Positions 13,801-28,800 of a DNA stretch of 64,000 nt are shown piece after piece (within the stretch, counting starts at the first letter, position 1; each line of letters begins with the position of its first letter). A program made the translations under genes and the position numbers. The stretch lies in assembly GCA_024509875.1 (NCBI GenBank), contig JAMPIV010004247.1, forward strand, positions 459,501 through 523,500, in the 5' to 3' direction. This stretch comes from Oreohelix idahoensis (taxonomy: Eukaryota; Mollusca; Gastropoda; Stylommatophora; Oreohelicidae). The notes beneath the pieces are model-generated. The model searched no databases, was not told where the DNA came from, and was given only the letters and a program-made list of their open reading frames with translations.

Positions 13801-16800
13801 ATGACAGTCTACGGACTACAAATAATTTGCAGCACCTGCCATTATTCATTTTCCTTTTCACTCCTTATGGAGCAGAGAGTCACCTTTGAGTGAAGTCTGC
13901 ACCAAACATTCTCATGCTCTTGTGGTGGTGGTTTCTGCAGTAATGTGTTTTACATGATTAGGTTGCCAGTCCCATGCATAATCTCATAACTGTCGCCTCG
14001 TATGACTAGTCTGAGTCTATTCTTTCTTTGTCTCATCAGTGGCCTCATGGAACTACACAGGAGCCCTGCCTTTATGCGACAATAAAAACTGCATAGATTT
14101 CATAGACAATACCAACATTCTACACCAAAATCAACAAATTCACTTGTGACAATAAAAACATCAAATAATTTTACAGAGAAATCAATATTTTGTGCAACAC
14201 ACATTATTTTTGGCAATCTAAACAAAACAAATCTGCTAGAGGCCACCATTCTGTGCCACAATCGTTATTCAAATACTAAACATGTAAAAACTTGATGAAA
14301 GGGAACTACCAATCATCTGAACAACATGCAATTTTCATACCTGCTAGTTCTGTGACTATAGTCATGCTATCTTTATGCTTCATACAATAATAATCACTCA
14401 AGTGTTACTGGCACCCACAGGGGGAGCAACGAATAGCAACACTGTACCTTACCACAACTAAGGAGGGTTGGGATTGGGACTGGCTACCCAAGCCTGTAGA
14501 AACTTAAAGCCAAAAATGTCTTCAACAAGTCATCCAAAACAATTAATTAAAGTAATTCAATGTGGTCATGCCAGATAGAATAGGGTCCTCTATCAATAAG
14601 GGCTATGACATAGTTTAGAGGAAGCCTGAGGAAGTCTAGACTGCTGACTCATCTTCTTTTTGGACACACACACACACACACAAAAATTAAAATTAAGAAA
14701 CATTTATAAACTTGTGTGCTTTAGATCAACTTGTAATAGGAGGAAGCACTTTTTCACATAAAAGAATTCAAAAAGCAACAAGGATATCACCAGACCACAA
14801 GACAGACAACCAGACAGATCTTATCTGCACAAATGAGAAGTTTAGATTGTGGTTACACAGTGTATAAGCATGCAAACGAGCAGAATCAGAACATATGTAA
14901 CAAATCATCATTACACAATGCATAAATATGTAAAGGAGCTAAATCAGAACATATGCAAGCAACAACACAAAGCTACAGACAGCAGTTTAATGTGGGATAT
15001 CTCAGAAATCAAGGAAAAAGTTCACAGTTATAAAATGCAGAAAGTGGCAAGGGCGTCAACAACGAGACAATGAAGCACACAACACATCACCAGCCTTAGA
15101 TCAAAAATACATGGAGGCATGCTTAATTCTTAGAAAAAATAAACATCAGCACAAAACATGGATAATAACAACAATGAATGACATAGGTGAAATAACAAAT
15201 TAGATTTGTTATTGTTGTTGATTAACTAGAGCTGCTGAGCTTCTCGCTCTTTAGCAGCCAATACCAAGTTGAAGACTTCATGGTATTATCTACACTGTAG
15301 ATCTAGGTTTTTCCTGTGGCTTTTCTGCCATTCCGAAACGTGATGAGTTGAAGTCATGAGCTCCAGTTTTTCCAGCTTGGCTTGCATTTAAAGGATTGTC
15401 ACATCTGGTCCCAAGCTAGGAGTAAGAAGTGTGTGGCATACTGTGCATTCCCCGCCATCCAAGGGGGCTCTCCAACTATGCAGAGCTAAAATAATCTACT
15501 CTGGTTCTGTGCTCTCCCAAGGAATTGTCACGTCTTGCACAGAGCCACTTCTCAGCTTCCCCTGCCTATCACTGGGTCCATAGTGAGATCCTTCTGCATG
15601 CAGTCAACCAAGTCAAAGCCAAAGAATTACGCCTGGGGCTCAACTGACTTCTCCAAGCTTAGTGTGCAATGCTGGGTTCTCAACAAATTTCACCACAGGG
15701 GGAATCCCTGGAAGTGTGTGGATGATTTCAAGAGTCAGTGAGGATGTATTTAACCTCACAGACAGAGGTTCACTTCCACGAACATATATTGTAGCATTGT
15801 GCATAGCTGGTGGTCATATAAAGATGACTCCAGATATGCCTCCATGCATAACAAATTAGATAGAAGATTTAAACAGGAGCAAAACCAAACGTTTCAGAAC
15901 TAAGGTTCATGGAAGTGAATAAAGAGGTAAGAAGAAGTATAAAAAAAGACAACAGGAAATACTGCAATAAGATGGCAAGAAAGGTAACGGAAGCTGCAGA
16001 GAAAGAACATAGGAGGAATCTGTACAACAGTACATGGCAACTAACTGGGAAATACAGGTGATTGAATGACATTATCAAGGACAAGCAAGGAACATGGCTT
16101 AGTAAGATAAATGAGCAAATAATGAGATGGATGGAACGAAAAACTGTTTGGAGATGTCAGGAACCTTGAGTTGACGTAATTAATTATTGCTCATTAAATT
16201 TTATGTACGCATGTCAAACCTATAGTAATTTTTCCAAACCACACAATCATACAAACAAGATTTTCTGTAACACATTTATACCTGGACACATTGGTTTGAG
16301 CTTCCTAAGCAGTGCCGCGTGATCTGATGGAGACAACCCACATAAAACCTTGTCCTGGACACTTTCGAGCAGGCTGAAAAAGTAGGCAAGGCCTCTCATG
16401 TCTGTGCCTTCAAGTGTTGAGTATATGCGTGTCATCATACGCTCAGTGAACTCTGAAGTGCGTTCATTCAGTGTTGGCAGTATGTCAAGCTTATTCACTC
16501 TTGCCTGAAGCTCCTCAGTAGACAACCTGCAAGTCACACTCAGTTATCTGCTAAGCTGTACACATTATAAACATTCAGATAAGTGCATTATGTTTCATGT
16601 TTGTGAGAATATGTCTATAAGAAGAACAATGCATTCTTATTAGTTTGAATTGAGATTACACAAAGCTAGGATATTCACTTCTCCAGGAAACTATAAATCC
16701 TTGCATCTTTCACCATCATTACTGTTCAGCTCCCTGTGGAGGACAGGCCTCCGATCATTTCATTTTAAACCCTTGTGTTCTAGTCATCCTGTCAAGTTAT

Positions 16801-19800
16801 CTTTAATAAGCTTGTCCCAAGTTCTCTTCTACACAAATTTGTGGGTCCCCCTTTATTTCTTTTACATTTTGAACTCTAGAGCAAGGACTGCCTTGTAATG
16901 CTATCAGTCAGCTTCCTCAATGTGTGCCCTTTCCCACACCAGTGACTTTTCCTCATCTCTTTTTCCCCCAGCATTTGTCAAGTTTTTTTTCTTTTCGAAG
17001 AGTTGTCAGACCCTTTTAATCCTATTCAGCACATGAAAGTCCTTCTTGGTTGCCATTTTTATTGTTTATGTTTCAGGGGCATACATCAGGATTGTCTTGG
17101 TATCTGAGTTGGAAATTCTTATTTTTGCACTGAACTTTCTTCTTTTGATTTCTATATATTTACCAATAAAAAAAGATGTCCCCTTTTGCTGCCTGCATCC
17201 TAAATCTGAAATTAATGTCTATTCCTCCAACTTTGTCTATTTTGCTGCCAAGATATGAGTCCTATAGCCTTAAAAAACAACTACTAAATCAGGATTCAAT
17301 GATAATCAGCAACAAGATTTATGTTACGCTGCTACTGCTATATGCAATCTTTAACATTTAATTTCAACCAATGTATAGCTGCTACTGCTTCCCCATAGCA
17401 TTTAAAGCTGCCAAATTCCATGTTGCTACAAATGTAACTCACCTAGTGATCCCAACAGCTTCAGACCCACATCCTTTTATCATATATACCACACACACAC
17501 AAAAAAAACATCTACAAGACCACACTCCATGACTTAATGAATGAACTACTCATTGAAAATCTTTCAGGTTTTAGACCCAAATATTCCTGTTACATGTCTT
17601 TAAACTGGCTCTTACTAAAATGACAGATAACTAACTCTTAAACGTAAATTATGGCAAATAATGTGGTGTTGTCTTCACTGATTTAAAAAAAAACCACACC
17701 ACCTAGACATAAAAGGTAGAAACCTTAAAAAACAAGCTCAAATTCAAAATATCACTACACCTTTCCTGACGGACAGACAACATGTAGCACTCCAAAACAA
17801 TCAACATCAGGCTGCTCCACGAGACAAATACAGGAGTACCATAAGGTTATTTTCTGGACCTTTACTCTTATCATTATACATCAGTGACCACCCACTACAT
17901 CTCAAAAATTCAATGACATAACTAAACAATTAGCTTAAAAGATGTACCAGCCATCCAAAGTATAACACTTGATAGACCCAGACATCAAGCTATAATTCTA
18001 CACCTTACTTAAATAAACACATCTACACAAAACATTTATTGTCCTACCCAAAATGAAACTGCACTCCAAAAAAAACACCCAAAAAAACAAGCAGCATGCC
18101 TAATCACCATATGATACTATATATGTAGCTTATGTATTTCACCAGATAAACACCAACATAAATATTTCATTATAGACAGCAATGTAAGTCTTACCCACTA
18201 TCAGAAAACAGATACTCCAGATGGCACATGTACACATCCCACAATGCCAAATCATATCGTTTTGCCAAAGACAGTGAGATATTGTAGACTTCATCATCTA
18301 GGCTCCTGCAATGTGCCAACCAGAAATATATAACTGATAAACTGCCCTCTTTATATCTTAGGTTTGAAAACATTCCATAAAATACCCACGTTTTAAAATG
18401 AGGCATTAGTGTTTTAATGTGGGTATTTCTACGAAAAGCCCTGTTTGTTTCTGGGGATCTCTCATAGACAAAAAAAACCCACAGGACTACCGCTCCTTCA
18501 GGAATATTGTACAAGGCGAATATAAGGTTGTGCGTGGGGCTGGCAATCTCATAATGAAAGAAATTTGCTACATAAGCTACTGCTGCAAGGGCAGATAAAT
18601 GCTTGGATGCAGGCTTCCTGCAAGGAAATGAGTTGCAGCAGTGGCTTTATTCTCCATAAGGAACAAAAAGAAAAATGATGATTTATGTGAAAACAGTTTT
18701 AAAGTAAAAGAAATTTTTATTATGACTGCTTTTGAGACCACACATATTTTGACAAGAGGTGTATGTTGTCAGTAGCTTAATACTATTTCTCTTAGGTCTC
18801 TTACATACACAACCACTTACATGGCAAGTCCAAATATAGTTTCTCTTTTATATTCACAATCGTCTGCAAATCTGATCACATTCACTCCTGCAGAAAAGCA
18901 ATAACTCAACATTAAAGCCAACCCAATATAAGATTACCTCAAGTATATTCAATGTTAACATGCATCTCTCCCATTTAGTGTGAGTTTAATTTATCATGCT
19001 GGTGTATCTAGATCTAATGCAACACTTACAAACTTAAGAGATGTAAAGTTGTTAATAAAGCCCTGGCTATTAATTTCTGTCAGCACTTTGCTGAATTCAG
19101 AGGAATTGGACAGTTTTATTCATAAACAAGAATTTTAATTATCCAAACTATGCTCCAGCTATGAAGTACCAAACAACTGCTGCAAAAGAGAAGATATGGC
19201 AAAACAACCAATGCAGCACTTGGGGTGACACACAATACATCTGACAACAGAAAAGATTAAGAAGTAATAGGTACTCTGGAGATGAAAAGTGTGAGTAGTT
19301 GGCAGAACTCTCTGAACATCACTTTTACGCAGTGAGGTGGTGTTTTCACCTTTACAATCTCAGGGATACCCAATACTTTTAAATTTATGATTACACAGGA
19401 ATACATGGTAATACCATGTCATACACTGTAACTCCCAGTTCAATGACTAAGTTATAAGCTAGCCTGCTTCTAATTCTCTATTCCATATTTTTATACCTTC
19501 CTCTTCTGGATTTCACACATTACTGTCAGTGACTGAAGTGAATTTATTTTTAAAAGGGACATTTTTACAGTGAAAGCCATATCTTTCAATGTCTATTTTT
19601 CTATCTTATTGTATTCTCTTAATTTACTTTGTTCTTTCCTATCTGTACTGTTTTTAGTGTGCCACATTCCTGACAAAGAGCTTAAGATCATAATGAAGGC
19701 ACCACAGAGCCTCATTCCATGTAAAACTGACCATTACCCATTTCTGTATCACACGTAAGCTCTTTATTTTAAAAGATAATGGTAGTAGTAGTAGTAGTCC

Positions 19801-22800
19801 CCTTCAGTAATAACTGACTATGGGAATGCATGTGTTCTTTTCTCTTCTGCTTGTTGTGAGAACTTATTTTTGTCCAATCTGAGGATTGCTCCCATGGGGA
19901 GCATCGCCACTTGGTGCGATCGGCAGCTTCATCCTCCCAGATTGCTGGATTTATGTCCAGTGCCTTCATGTCTTTCTTGCATACATCCCTAAACCTCAGC
20001 TGTGGTTGATAATGGTATATAGAATGTATACTAATCTCCATTATATGTAAAAACCTATTTTATTCTTCTGGTGAGAGATTTATAAACTGTGCAGCCTTAG
20101 AATGAAACAAAGTATACTACACATATATAGAACATATTTCTGGCAGTTCACTCGATGTATTACATACATTTTTACAATGTTAATGAACCTCCATGAATCT
20201 GTCTGGGTAAGAACAATGTCACATCTTAAGAAAGAGACATTGAACAATGTCTCATCTTAAGAAAGAGACATTCTAGGTAATCTAGTGATCATAACACCTC
20301 AAAAGCAGACTCTGATCAAATCTCGGGAATGTCTAATGCTTCAACTTCTTTTCTGTTATCTAGAGTGTCTTCTCAGTAATTATAGTTTACATCTCCCGGT
20401 AATCATTTTTTATGTCTACAATTCATAACCTTGTGTTTCACTACTGTTATTAAGCATTTCCTTAACAACTTCTTCACCAGTGTTTTGACTTCTTCTGGCC
20501 ATTCTGATTCAGAACTGCTGCCAACATAATCTAGGACCCTACCAATTATTTTGGATGGTGTCTGCCTGTAGAGAGCATACACATGAGGTGGTGTGTAAGG
20601 CTGCATAGTGCTGTAGACTTGCAGTGCGTAGAAATACACAGCTACTTGGAGAGAGATGTCAGTGCTGGGAAATTCCTCAAAACAGCTGTCAACACTGTAG
20701 TCCTAATGAAAACAAAATGGTGAAAGGTAAAGCCAGCAACAGTGAGTGTAGTGATCAGAAAACTAATAAAACTGAGTTTGGAGAATTATAAAGCTAGTAA
20801 CACAGAAGAATGGTGAACAGAAACAAATACAACATGTTTCTGGACAGAACATTTTAACATTATTAACAGTCTAAATAAAACCAAAAAATAAGTAATTATT
20901 TTCAGTGGCTATGAAAATCAAAATGTAAAAAATTAAACAGGCTTAGATGGCTTGATGTATTGACAGTTGATTTTATTTAAGCAAGACTAAATTGTGTAGA
21001 AAAAAAAAAGAATTATTTATGAAACTAATAATCTAGGACTACAACCAATAAAGACACTTTTAAGGAAAAACTGCAAGGATGCAAGTGGAAGACAAAAAAA
21101 ATAACAAAATGGATAAAAATCTTCTTCTGCAACGAAAAAATTTGAAAGCTCCAAACTACTAATGAATAAGATTAAAGTCTTTAGTGCAGAGGAACCCATT
21201 ATTTATGTTGTCCCAAGTATTAACTTGCACTTGTATTGTTAGGAAACTAAAGGTACTGATATTAATGTTTTTTACTGCACTGTTTATTTACATTTGCGAC
21301 CCCCCAATAAAAATTGATGGAACAAGAGATAAAGTTTCACAAAAAGAGAATATACAGGGAAGTTTAACAATATGGCATAGAAAGAGGTAAACAACAGAAA
21401 TGGTAAATAGCAATGGGGACAGGAAGCTGTGGAGAGGCATGATCGTCTACACCATCTGATATGACAGTTGGATAAAAAGTGATCCTTGCACAACTCTCAT
21501 CTTCTCTCAGCCACAAACTACACAGTAACACGTGGGTTTGATTAACAAAATATTTTGATTTCCAACATTTCTTCCTATTTCATATACTGCTATTAGTTAT
21601 TAGTTTTACTATATCTATTCAACACAAAACCTGGAAGCAGAAATTAGTGACAAAAATATATTTCTTCTGCTGCCTGGAAAAAAAAAAAAAAAGATATCTA
21701 ATTATAATGAAAGAATCTACAAAATGGAATGCCTCAAAAGGCCATAAACGTAGATAGATGGTACAGACTTTCCAAAAGCTAAACACAAAAACTGCTATCA
21801 CAATGCAATAAACGACTGCAAGACAAAAAAAAAATATATGTACCTTTCTTTGGACTATATATAAAAAGTACAAAAAATTTAAATGTAAGAGCAGGAAATC
21901 ATGAACAGCTTTCTTACTAGCAGTAACCTCGTGAGATGTGGAAAAATTAAGTAGAATAATAATCTACAGACTTTTAACATCAATATGAAGACTACACAGA
22001 AAATAATACACCATTTATAAAGTGACACTTAACCAAGGGTTCTAAAAATATGATGGATGGATAGATTGAGAAAAGAAGATCTTTGGAGCAAAACCAAATA
22101 AGAACCTGCCAAGCAGTAGAAAATAAAATTGGAGAAGAACGACATACATTTAGGAACCAACATCTAATAAAAACATGTAATAGTGTTTGAAATACAAGGG
22201 GAAGTCAGTAAGTAGGTTACAAACTGATATGGGGAAGCTGAAAATGGTATTTGGTAGTTTCTAAAGGTGTCATTAGCGACAGTATCATCCAGCTTTATGA
22301 TTAGCTTAGGTAGCAGACTGCTAGGTGTCGCATGCGCAGAGCAGATAAAAATGGCGACTGTGCTCGTGGAGTGTACAAACGAAGAACAGAGCACTGTTGT
22401 AAAGTTTTTTTGGGCAAAAGGACTTCCTGCAAAGGATATTCATAAGGAAATGTTTCCTGTTTACGGTGAGAAGTGTTTGTCGCGACAAGAGGTACATAAC
22501 TGGGTCGATAAATTCTCTCAAGGACGCTAAAAAATTGTTGATGAAGACTGACCTGGTCGTCCCGTTGAGATTGCGACAGAAGAATGTGTGCAGCGGGTGG
22601 AGGAGATGATTCGAGCTCACAGGCGAATAACGATAGACAGTGTAGCAACTGCAATAGGATGTTCTCATGGCTTAGACTACACCATAATGCATGACCATTT
22701 GAATTTCTGGAAAGTGTACTCACGGTGGGTGCCAAGACAACTGACTGAAGAACACAAAATGCCAGACCACATACAGCTCGATTAACCCAGGAGAAAACTG

Positions 22801-25800
22801 AAAAACTAGGGTGGCAAATTCTTGAACATCCGTCTTACAGTCCCGACTTAGCCCCAAGTGATTTTCACCTGTTTGGTCCACTAAAAGCTCACCTTGGCGG
22901 TAAACATTTCGCGGATGATGCAGAGGTTGAACGTGAGGTGCGAATGTGGCTGAGACAGCAGAGCACGCACTTCTATGCTGCAGGTTTCGAAGCACCAATA
23001 CAGCGATGGGCTAAGCGTATCAATGTTGGTGGAGATTATGTTGAGAAATAAAGGGGAAATGTAAGTGTAATAATACATGTTGTTCAAGTTCGTATCTCAT
23101 TTTTTTTTTTTTTTCATAACCATTTGTAACTTTCTTACTGACTCTCCCTCGTATAATGATCATCTTAAATGTATGTAAGTAAATATGAATAGTGAAACAT
23201 TCACATGCACAGTGAATCTAATGTTTTAAAGATTAATGCCCTATGGGTTCCTTGTTAGTATGGAAGTTAGCATCCCTGTGTGCCATTTGTTAATGTCCCC
23301 AAGTTGACTTACTTTAGGTATTGCCATCAGATAAGCCAAACCAAGAGTTGTATCTCTAGTCATAGTCTGTTTGGCTAGATCCATTAATGCTGAAGAAAGA
23401 AATTAATAATTATTAGAGGTTTAGTGATGGGAATTGGTAATTAAGAAAAATTAATGTCGGGTGGTTTCATTACAGTATTATGAAACTAAACAAAATGCTT
23501 AAACTTATGAAACTATGTAAACTGATCTGAAAAAGAACTAGACTAGTAGAGCTGAAAACTAGATTTTACTAGATTCTATCAGTTTTGCATTCATGCACCG
23601 CGCCCATAAACAAAAAAATAATTGCATGAAAATGTATTTTAACAGTCCCACTTATGATGGTCTGGCCATGTCTGCAGAATGGGAGAAGATTGGCTACCAC
23701 GACAAATATGGGAAACCAAGAGCCAAGGATCCAGACCTCCTGGACAACCCAGTGTTCGCTGGGAGGACAAAATTAGGCAATCTTTGAAGGACCAAGAACG
23801 AGACAGGAACCAGGCCAGGAGAAAGACAGCTAATAGGATAAGTATGCCGCTCTCTCTCTGGCAAACCTCTACACCCCAGCGTAGAAGAGGAACGACTAAG
23901 TAAGTAAGAAAATGTATATTATAAGTATTTCATAGTTATGCGATACATCAAATAACACTCAGACGTCTGAAATGTTTCACCTTCAACTGCAGGCTGTTGT
24001 TTCTGTCCTTGTGTGAGCATTTCCTCTAATTTTGCTGTTCTGAGTAAATTAGTACTCAGGATCTTTTCTGTATCTAGGTGACTATCAACCATGCCCCAGT
24101 AGTCTGCAGCTCTCTAACAATTAAAAACAGAGGGACAATAACAATAAATTCTGTCAAGTAAGTATACAATAAGTATGAAAAACAATGACATCTTTCCAGC
24201 ATGTGGAAAAAAAACATCTAATACTAATGAAAGAATGCACAAAATGGAATGCCTCAATAGGCCATAACCATAGATAAATGGTATTGACTTTGCAAAAGGG
24301 TAACAAGGTATGTGACAATAATCTTTTTTAAGCATGTGTCTAGTACAATGGTACACAATAATCTCTTTCGAGCATGTGTATAATAACATGGTACATAAGA
24401 ATAATCTCTCTCATGCATGTGTATATTAACAAAGTATGTAACAATAATCTCTTTCAAGTACTTGTAAATTAACGATGTACATAACAACAGTATCTTTTAA
24501 GCATGTGTATATCAAGGTACATTACAATGATTTCTCTCAAGCATATGTATAGTAACAAGGTACATAACATTCATAAATAAATTACGGAAAATTGTTGGTT
24601 CATATCAGGAATTATACAAGTGAAGGGAGATGGGTCATACATACGATGAGGACACTAGCTTTCAGTAAAACTTGTCAGGCGCTGACTGAAACCAGCAGGG
24701 AAAGAGAAATGGAGGGAATCAAGAAACATATAGAGAAGAAATACTGAAGACACAAGACATATGGAAAAGAAACAATATAGATATAAGCTTGTTATCATAA
24801 GTTTATGTATCAAAGGGAGTCAAGTCTCAACCGACTGATCAATCTCAGCACTAATAAAGAGGAGCTGGAATAACCCTTTTTGGATCACACCTTTGAATTG
24901 AAAAAAAAAAATTGCTGCTTTTAAACAATGAAACATTTCTTACTAATTTTCAACAACGAAGATTGATCTCCAACCAATAAATTCTTACTAAATCTTCGTA
25001 GCAGTCCTCAATGATACCAGCATAATAAGGATGACATCCCTGTTTTTTAAAACCAGCATTGCTGTCATCTTTTCCCTTATGAATGCCGCCATCTCCTCTG
25101 TGAAGCTGGGGATGTTTCAAGAAAGACACTGCACTTTGCCACCATTTGGTGTCGGTCATTGTGGATAAAACAGCAGATGTGGTTCTCTTAGTTGATGAGA
25201 GTATCTGTTGGGTTTGCTTGATGGCTGCACGAGCAGAAAATGGACTATCTCTAGAGGCTGACGAACTTGATTCTTTGTCCTCATTTAATATTTTATTGAT
25301 CTGCTCATATAAGATCTGCAGAAATATTAGAAGTTTTTTTAAACACTTTAGAACAAACAAAGATACATTTTAAAACATCTCTCCTCTTTAACTTCATTTA
25401 AATATTCTGAATCATCAAAGATTTATTACTGTTTATTTTTGACCACATCTTTTCAATTCTGTCTACTTTTTTGCTAACATTTAAAATATAATTCATAAAT
25501 CTAACTTCTACTTCTTTCATGATGTAACCATGCTCATCCATCTTATCTGTGGTCGTTTTAAGTAGCTCTTTCTACCCTTGTGCCGACTGGTTGGTGCATC
25601 TTGACCTCGGGACCACATAACCATTTTGTTACAGTACTATAGCTGTTCATGTTTTGTTTCATTTGTACTGCCATTTAGCAATTTCCACAAGCCAATGGTA
25701 TTAAAAATAAGTACTTTCTTTTTGTAACAACACACTATTGCGCATACAGAAGCAATTATGTTCAGTTCTTATTTCCCAGTTTTTGAGTGAATTCTTTTAC

Positions 25801-28800
25801 AGATCTGAAATAGCCATGCATACTACATATCGCAGGCCTCATTGATTTTAGAGTAATACAGAAAGCCATCTGAAGAAATTCTGAATAAAATAAGTACCGT
25901 GTTTGCCGGCACATAAGCCGCACTTTTTCCCCCTAAAAATATGTCTAAAAAATTAGGTGTGTCTTATATACCGAAAGCTGAAATTTCAAGTAGAATTTTG
26001 ATCGGCCAAAGTCTGCTAGTCTGTATTTATATAAGCACTGTGTAATTGTCGCCCATTTATCATACAGTGATTGCGAGTGAACCTATTTCCACAAGCTTTC
26101 TCCATTGCGAATTGCATAGTTTCTTGCTTGCCTCGCTACCATTATGTGAAAGAACATTCCAGGTAAGTAGTGCTCAGTGCACGCCATCTGGCTTGGCTAC
26201 CGTAAAGCAGAATCCATTCCAGTTACATATATTTCAATGGACGCAGCTGTGTTAAGAAAACTGTTTTAACAATGCAACATTTTTTTTTTCAATAAACGTA
26301 TGATGAGGTGTACTAAAATTATTTTTTCCAAAAAGGGAAAAAGGTGTGTGTCCTATATGTCCATGCGTCTTACAGGCCGGCAAATATGGTAATTTAGAAT
26401 ACGGTGATTTCACTAATGACAAAGGAAATGTCAATATGGGCTATAATAATAATAATAGCCCCTTCAGTCATAACTGACTATGGGAATGCGCCCCTGAGGT
26501 GACAGCCCTCAGCTGCTTATTTTCCTGGTGCTCCTTTCGACGTTTTCTCCTCACCTCTGCTTCTTGTGTGAGCCTCTCTTCGCCCAATCTGAGGTGGCGC
26601 CGTAAATAGCATCGCCACTTAGTGCGATCGGCAGCTTCATCCTCCCATGTTGCTGGATCCATGTCCAGTGCCCTCATATCTCTCTTGCACACATCTTTGA
26701 ACCTCAGCTGTGGTCGCCCAACTGTTCTCTTGCCATCTGCTAATTGTCCGTAGAAGATATCTTTTGGGATGCGACCATCTTCCATGCGGCGAACATGGCC
26801 AAGCCAGCGAAGTCTGCGCTGTCTAAGAAGCGTATACATACTTTGAAGGCCAGCACGTGACAACACCTCGACATTTGTCACTTTATCTTTCCACGAGATG
26901 CCGAGGATGCGGCGTAGACACCGCAAATGGAAGGTATTGAGCCTTCTTTCTTGCTTAGCATAGGTCGTCCAGGTCTCGCTGCCATATAGGAGTGTGCTGG
27001 TGACGCAGGCATTATATACCGCAGCTTTGGTCTTCATTGTGAGTTTAGAGTTTCCCCAAACACGCGATGTGAGGCGGGCAAAGGTAGCTGCAGCTTTGCC
27101 AATGCGGCTGTCGATTTCTGTATCCAGTGAGAGTTTGTCATTGATGGTAGACCCTAGGTATGTGAAGTGGTGCACCACTGCCAATTCATAGTTATCGATA
27201 GTGATAACTGGTGCAGCACCCACATCCTGACTCAGCACATTCGTTTTCTTTAGACTTATTGTGAGGCCAAAGTCCTTGCATGCTTTAGTGAAGCGATTCA
27301 TCAAGCTCTGAAGCTCCTGTTGGCTTTGAGTGACGACTGCAGCATCATCAGCGAACAACAAGTCTCTTATAGTGACCCTTCTGATTTTTGTTTTTGCTTT
27401 CAGCCTTGAAAGATTAAACAGACGGCCATCTGACCTAGTGTGAAGGCATATTCCTTCAGTTGCATCTCTGAATGCATGTTTCAAGAGTAAGGCAAAGAAG
27501 ATTCCGAAGAGGGTCGGAGCCAGAACACAGCCTTGTTTAACGCCACTTCGTATATCAAAGGGCTGTGACGTGCTTCCAGCATATTGGACTGTTCCCTTCA
27601 TGCCGTCATGGAATGACTTTATCATTTCCAGCATTTTAGAAGGGCAGCCTATTTTCAGGAGGATTTTAAAGAGTCCATCCCTACTAACCAGGTCGAATGC
27701 TTTTGTGAGGTCTATAAAGGCGATATATAATGGTCTTTTCTGCTCTCTTGATTTTTCCTGAAGCTGGCGGAGAGAGAAGATCATGTCTGTTGTTGATCTG
27801 CCAGCTCGGAATCCACACTGTGACTCTGGATATATGCGCTCAGCTAACTTGTGTAGTCGCATTAAGATGACTTTGGCAAAAACCTTACCAACAATACTAA
27901 GAAGAGAGATGCCTCTGTAGTTATTGCAATCACTTCTGTCTCCTTTATTTTTATACAGTGTTACAATCTTGGCATCTCGCATGTCTTGAGGAATAGTTGT
28001 CTCTTCCCAGCACTGGCACAGCATCCTATGCAGGGGATGTAATAGCGTGCTCTTACAGCATTTGATTAAATCAGGAGGAATCCCATCACTGCCTGGTGCT
28101 TTGCCAGAGGCCAAGCTATCAATGGCCTTGTTGAGTTCCTCTAATGTTGGTTCGGCATCCAGCTCCTCCATAGTTGGCAGACTGTTGACACCATCAAGGG
28201 CTGCAGGCGTAACGGTATTGTCTCTAGCGTAAAGCTCAGAGTAGTGCTCGACCCACCTCTCCATCTGCTTACCCTTATCGGTTAGCTTCTCTCCGCTGAT
28301 GGTTTTTAGCGGTGCCGTCTTACTTTTATGGGGGCCAAGTGCTTTCTTTATACCGTCATACATTTGTCTAATGTTGCCTGTTTGCGCTGCGATCTGGATG
28401 CTCTCACTGAGCTGGAGCCAGTAGTCATTTGCACAGCGTCGAGCAGTTTGTTGAACTTTGCTTCTCGTAGCCCTCAGGATCTGTAGGGTTCTGGCACTCG
28501 GTGAACGTTTGTATTCATTCATAGCACTGCGCTTAGCTTCAATGACAGGTGCCATCACATCTGATGAAGCATCAAACCAGTCATTTGACTTTGCTGTTTT
28601 CTTACCAAAGGTGGCAAGTGCAGTACTTTGAATGGTGTTCCGTAGATGCTCCCAGTTCTCTGTAATAGTATCACCATGCTGAGGGCTACTGAGCACTTTC
28701 TCAAAGGTCGCAGTGAATTGAGCGATCATGAAAGGGTCTGACATCTTGCTGGTATCAATGCGTGGTTTCCCTTCATGTCTGACACGATAGAGTTTTCTTG

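Noticed and set aside
24254..24487. Small cysteine-containing ORFs on the minus strand
   Set aside because: They are translations of the minisatellite units.
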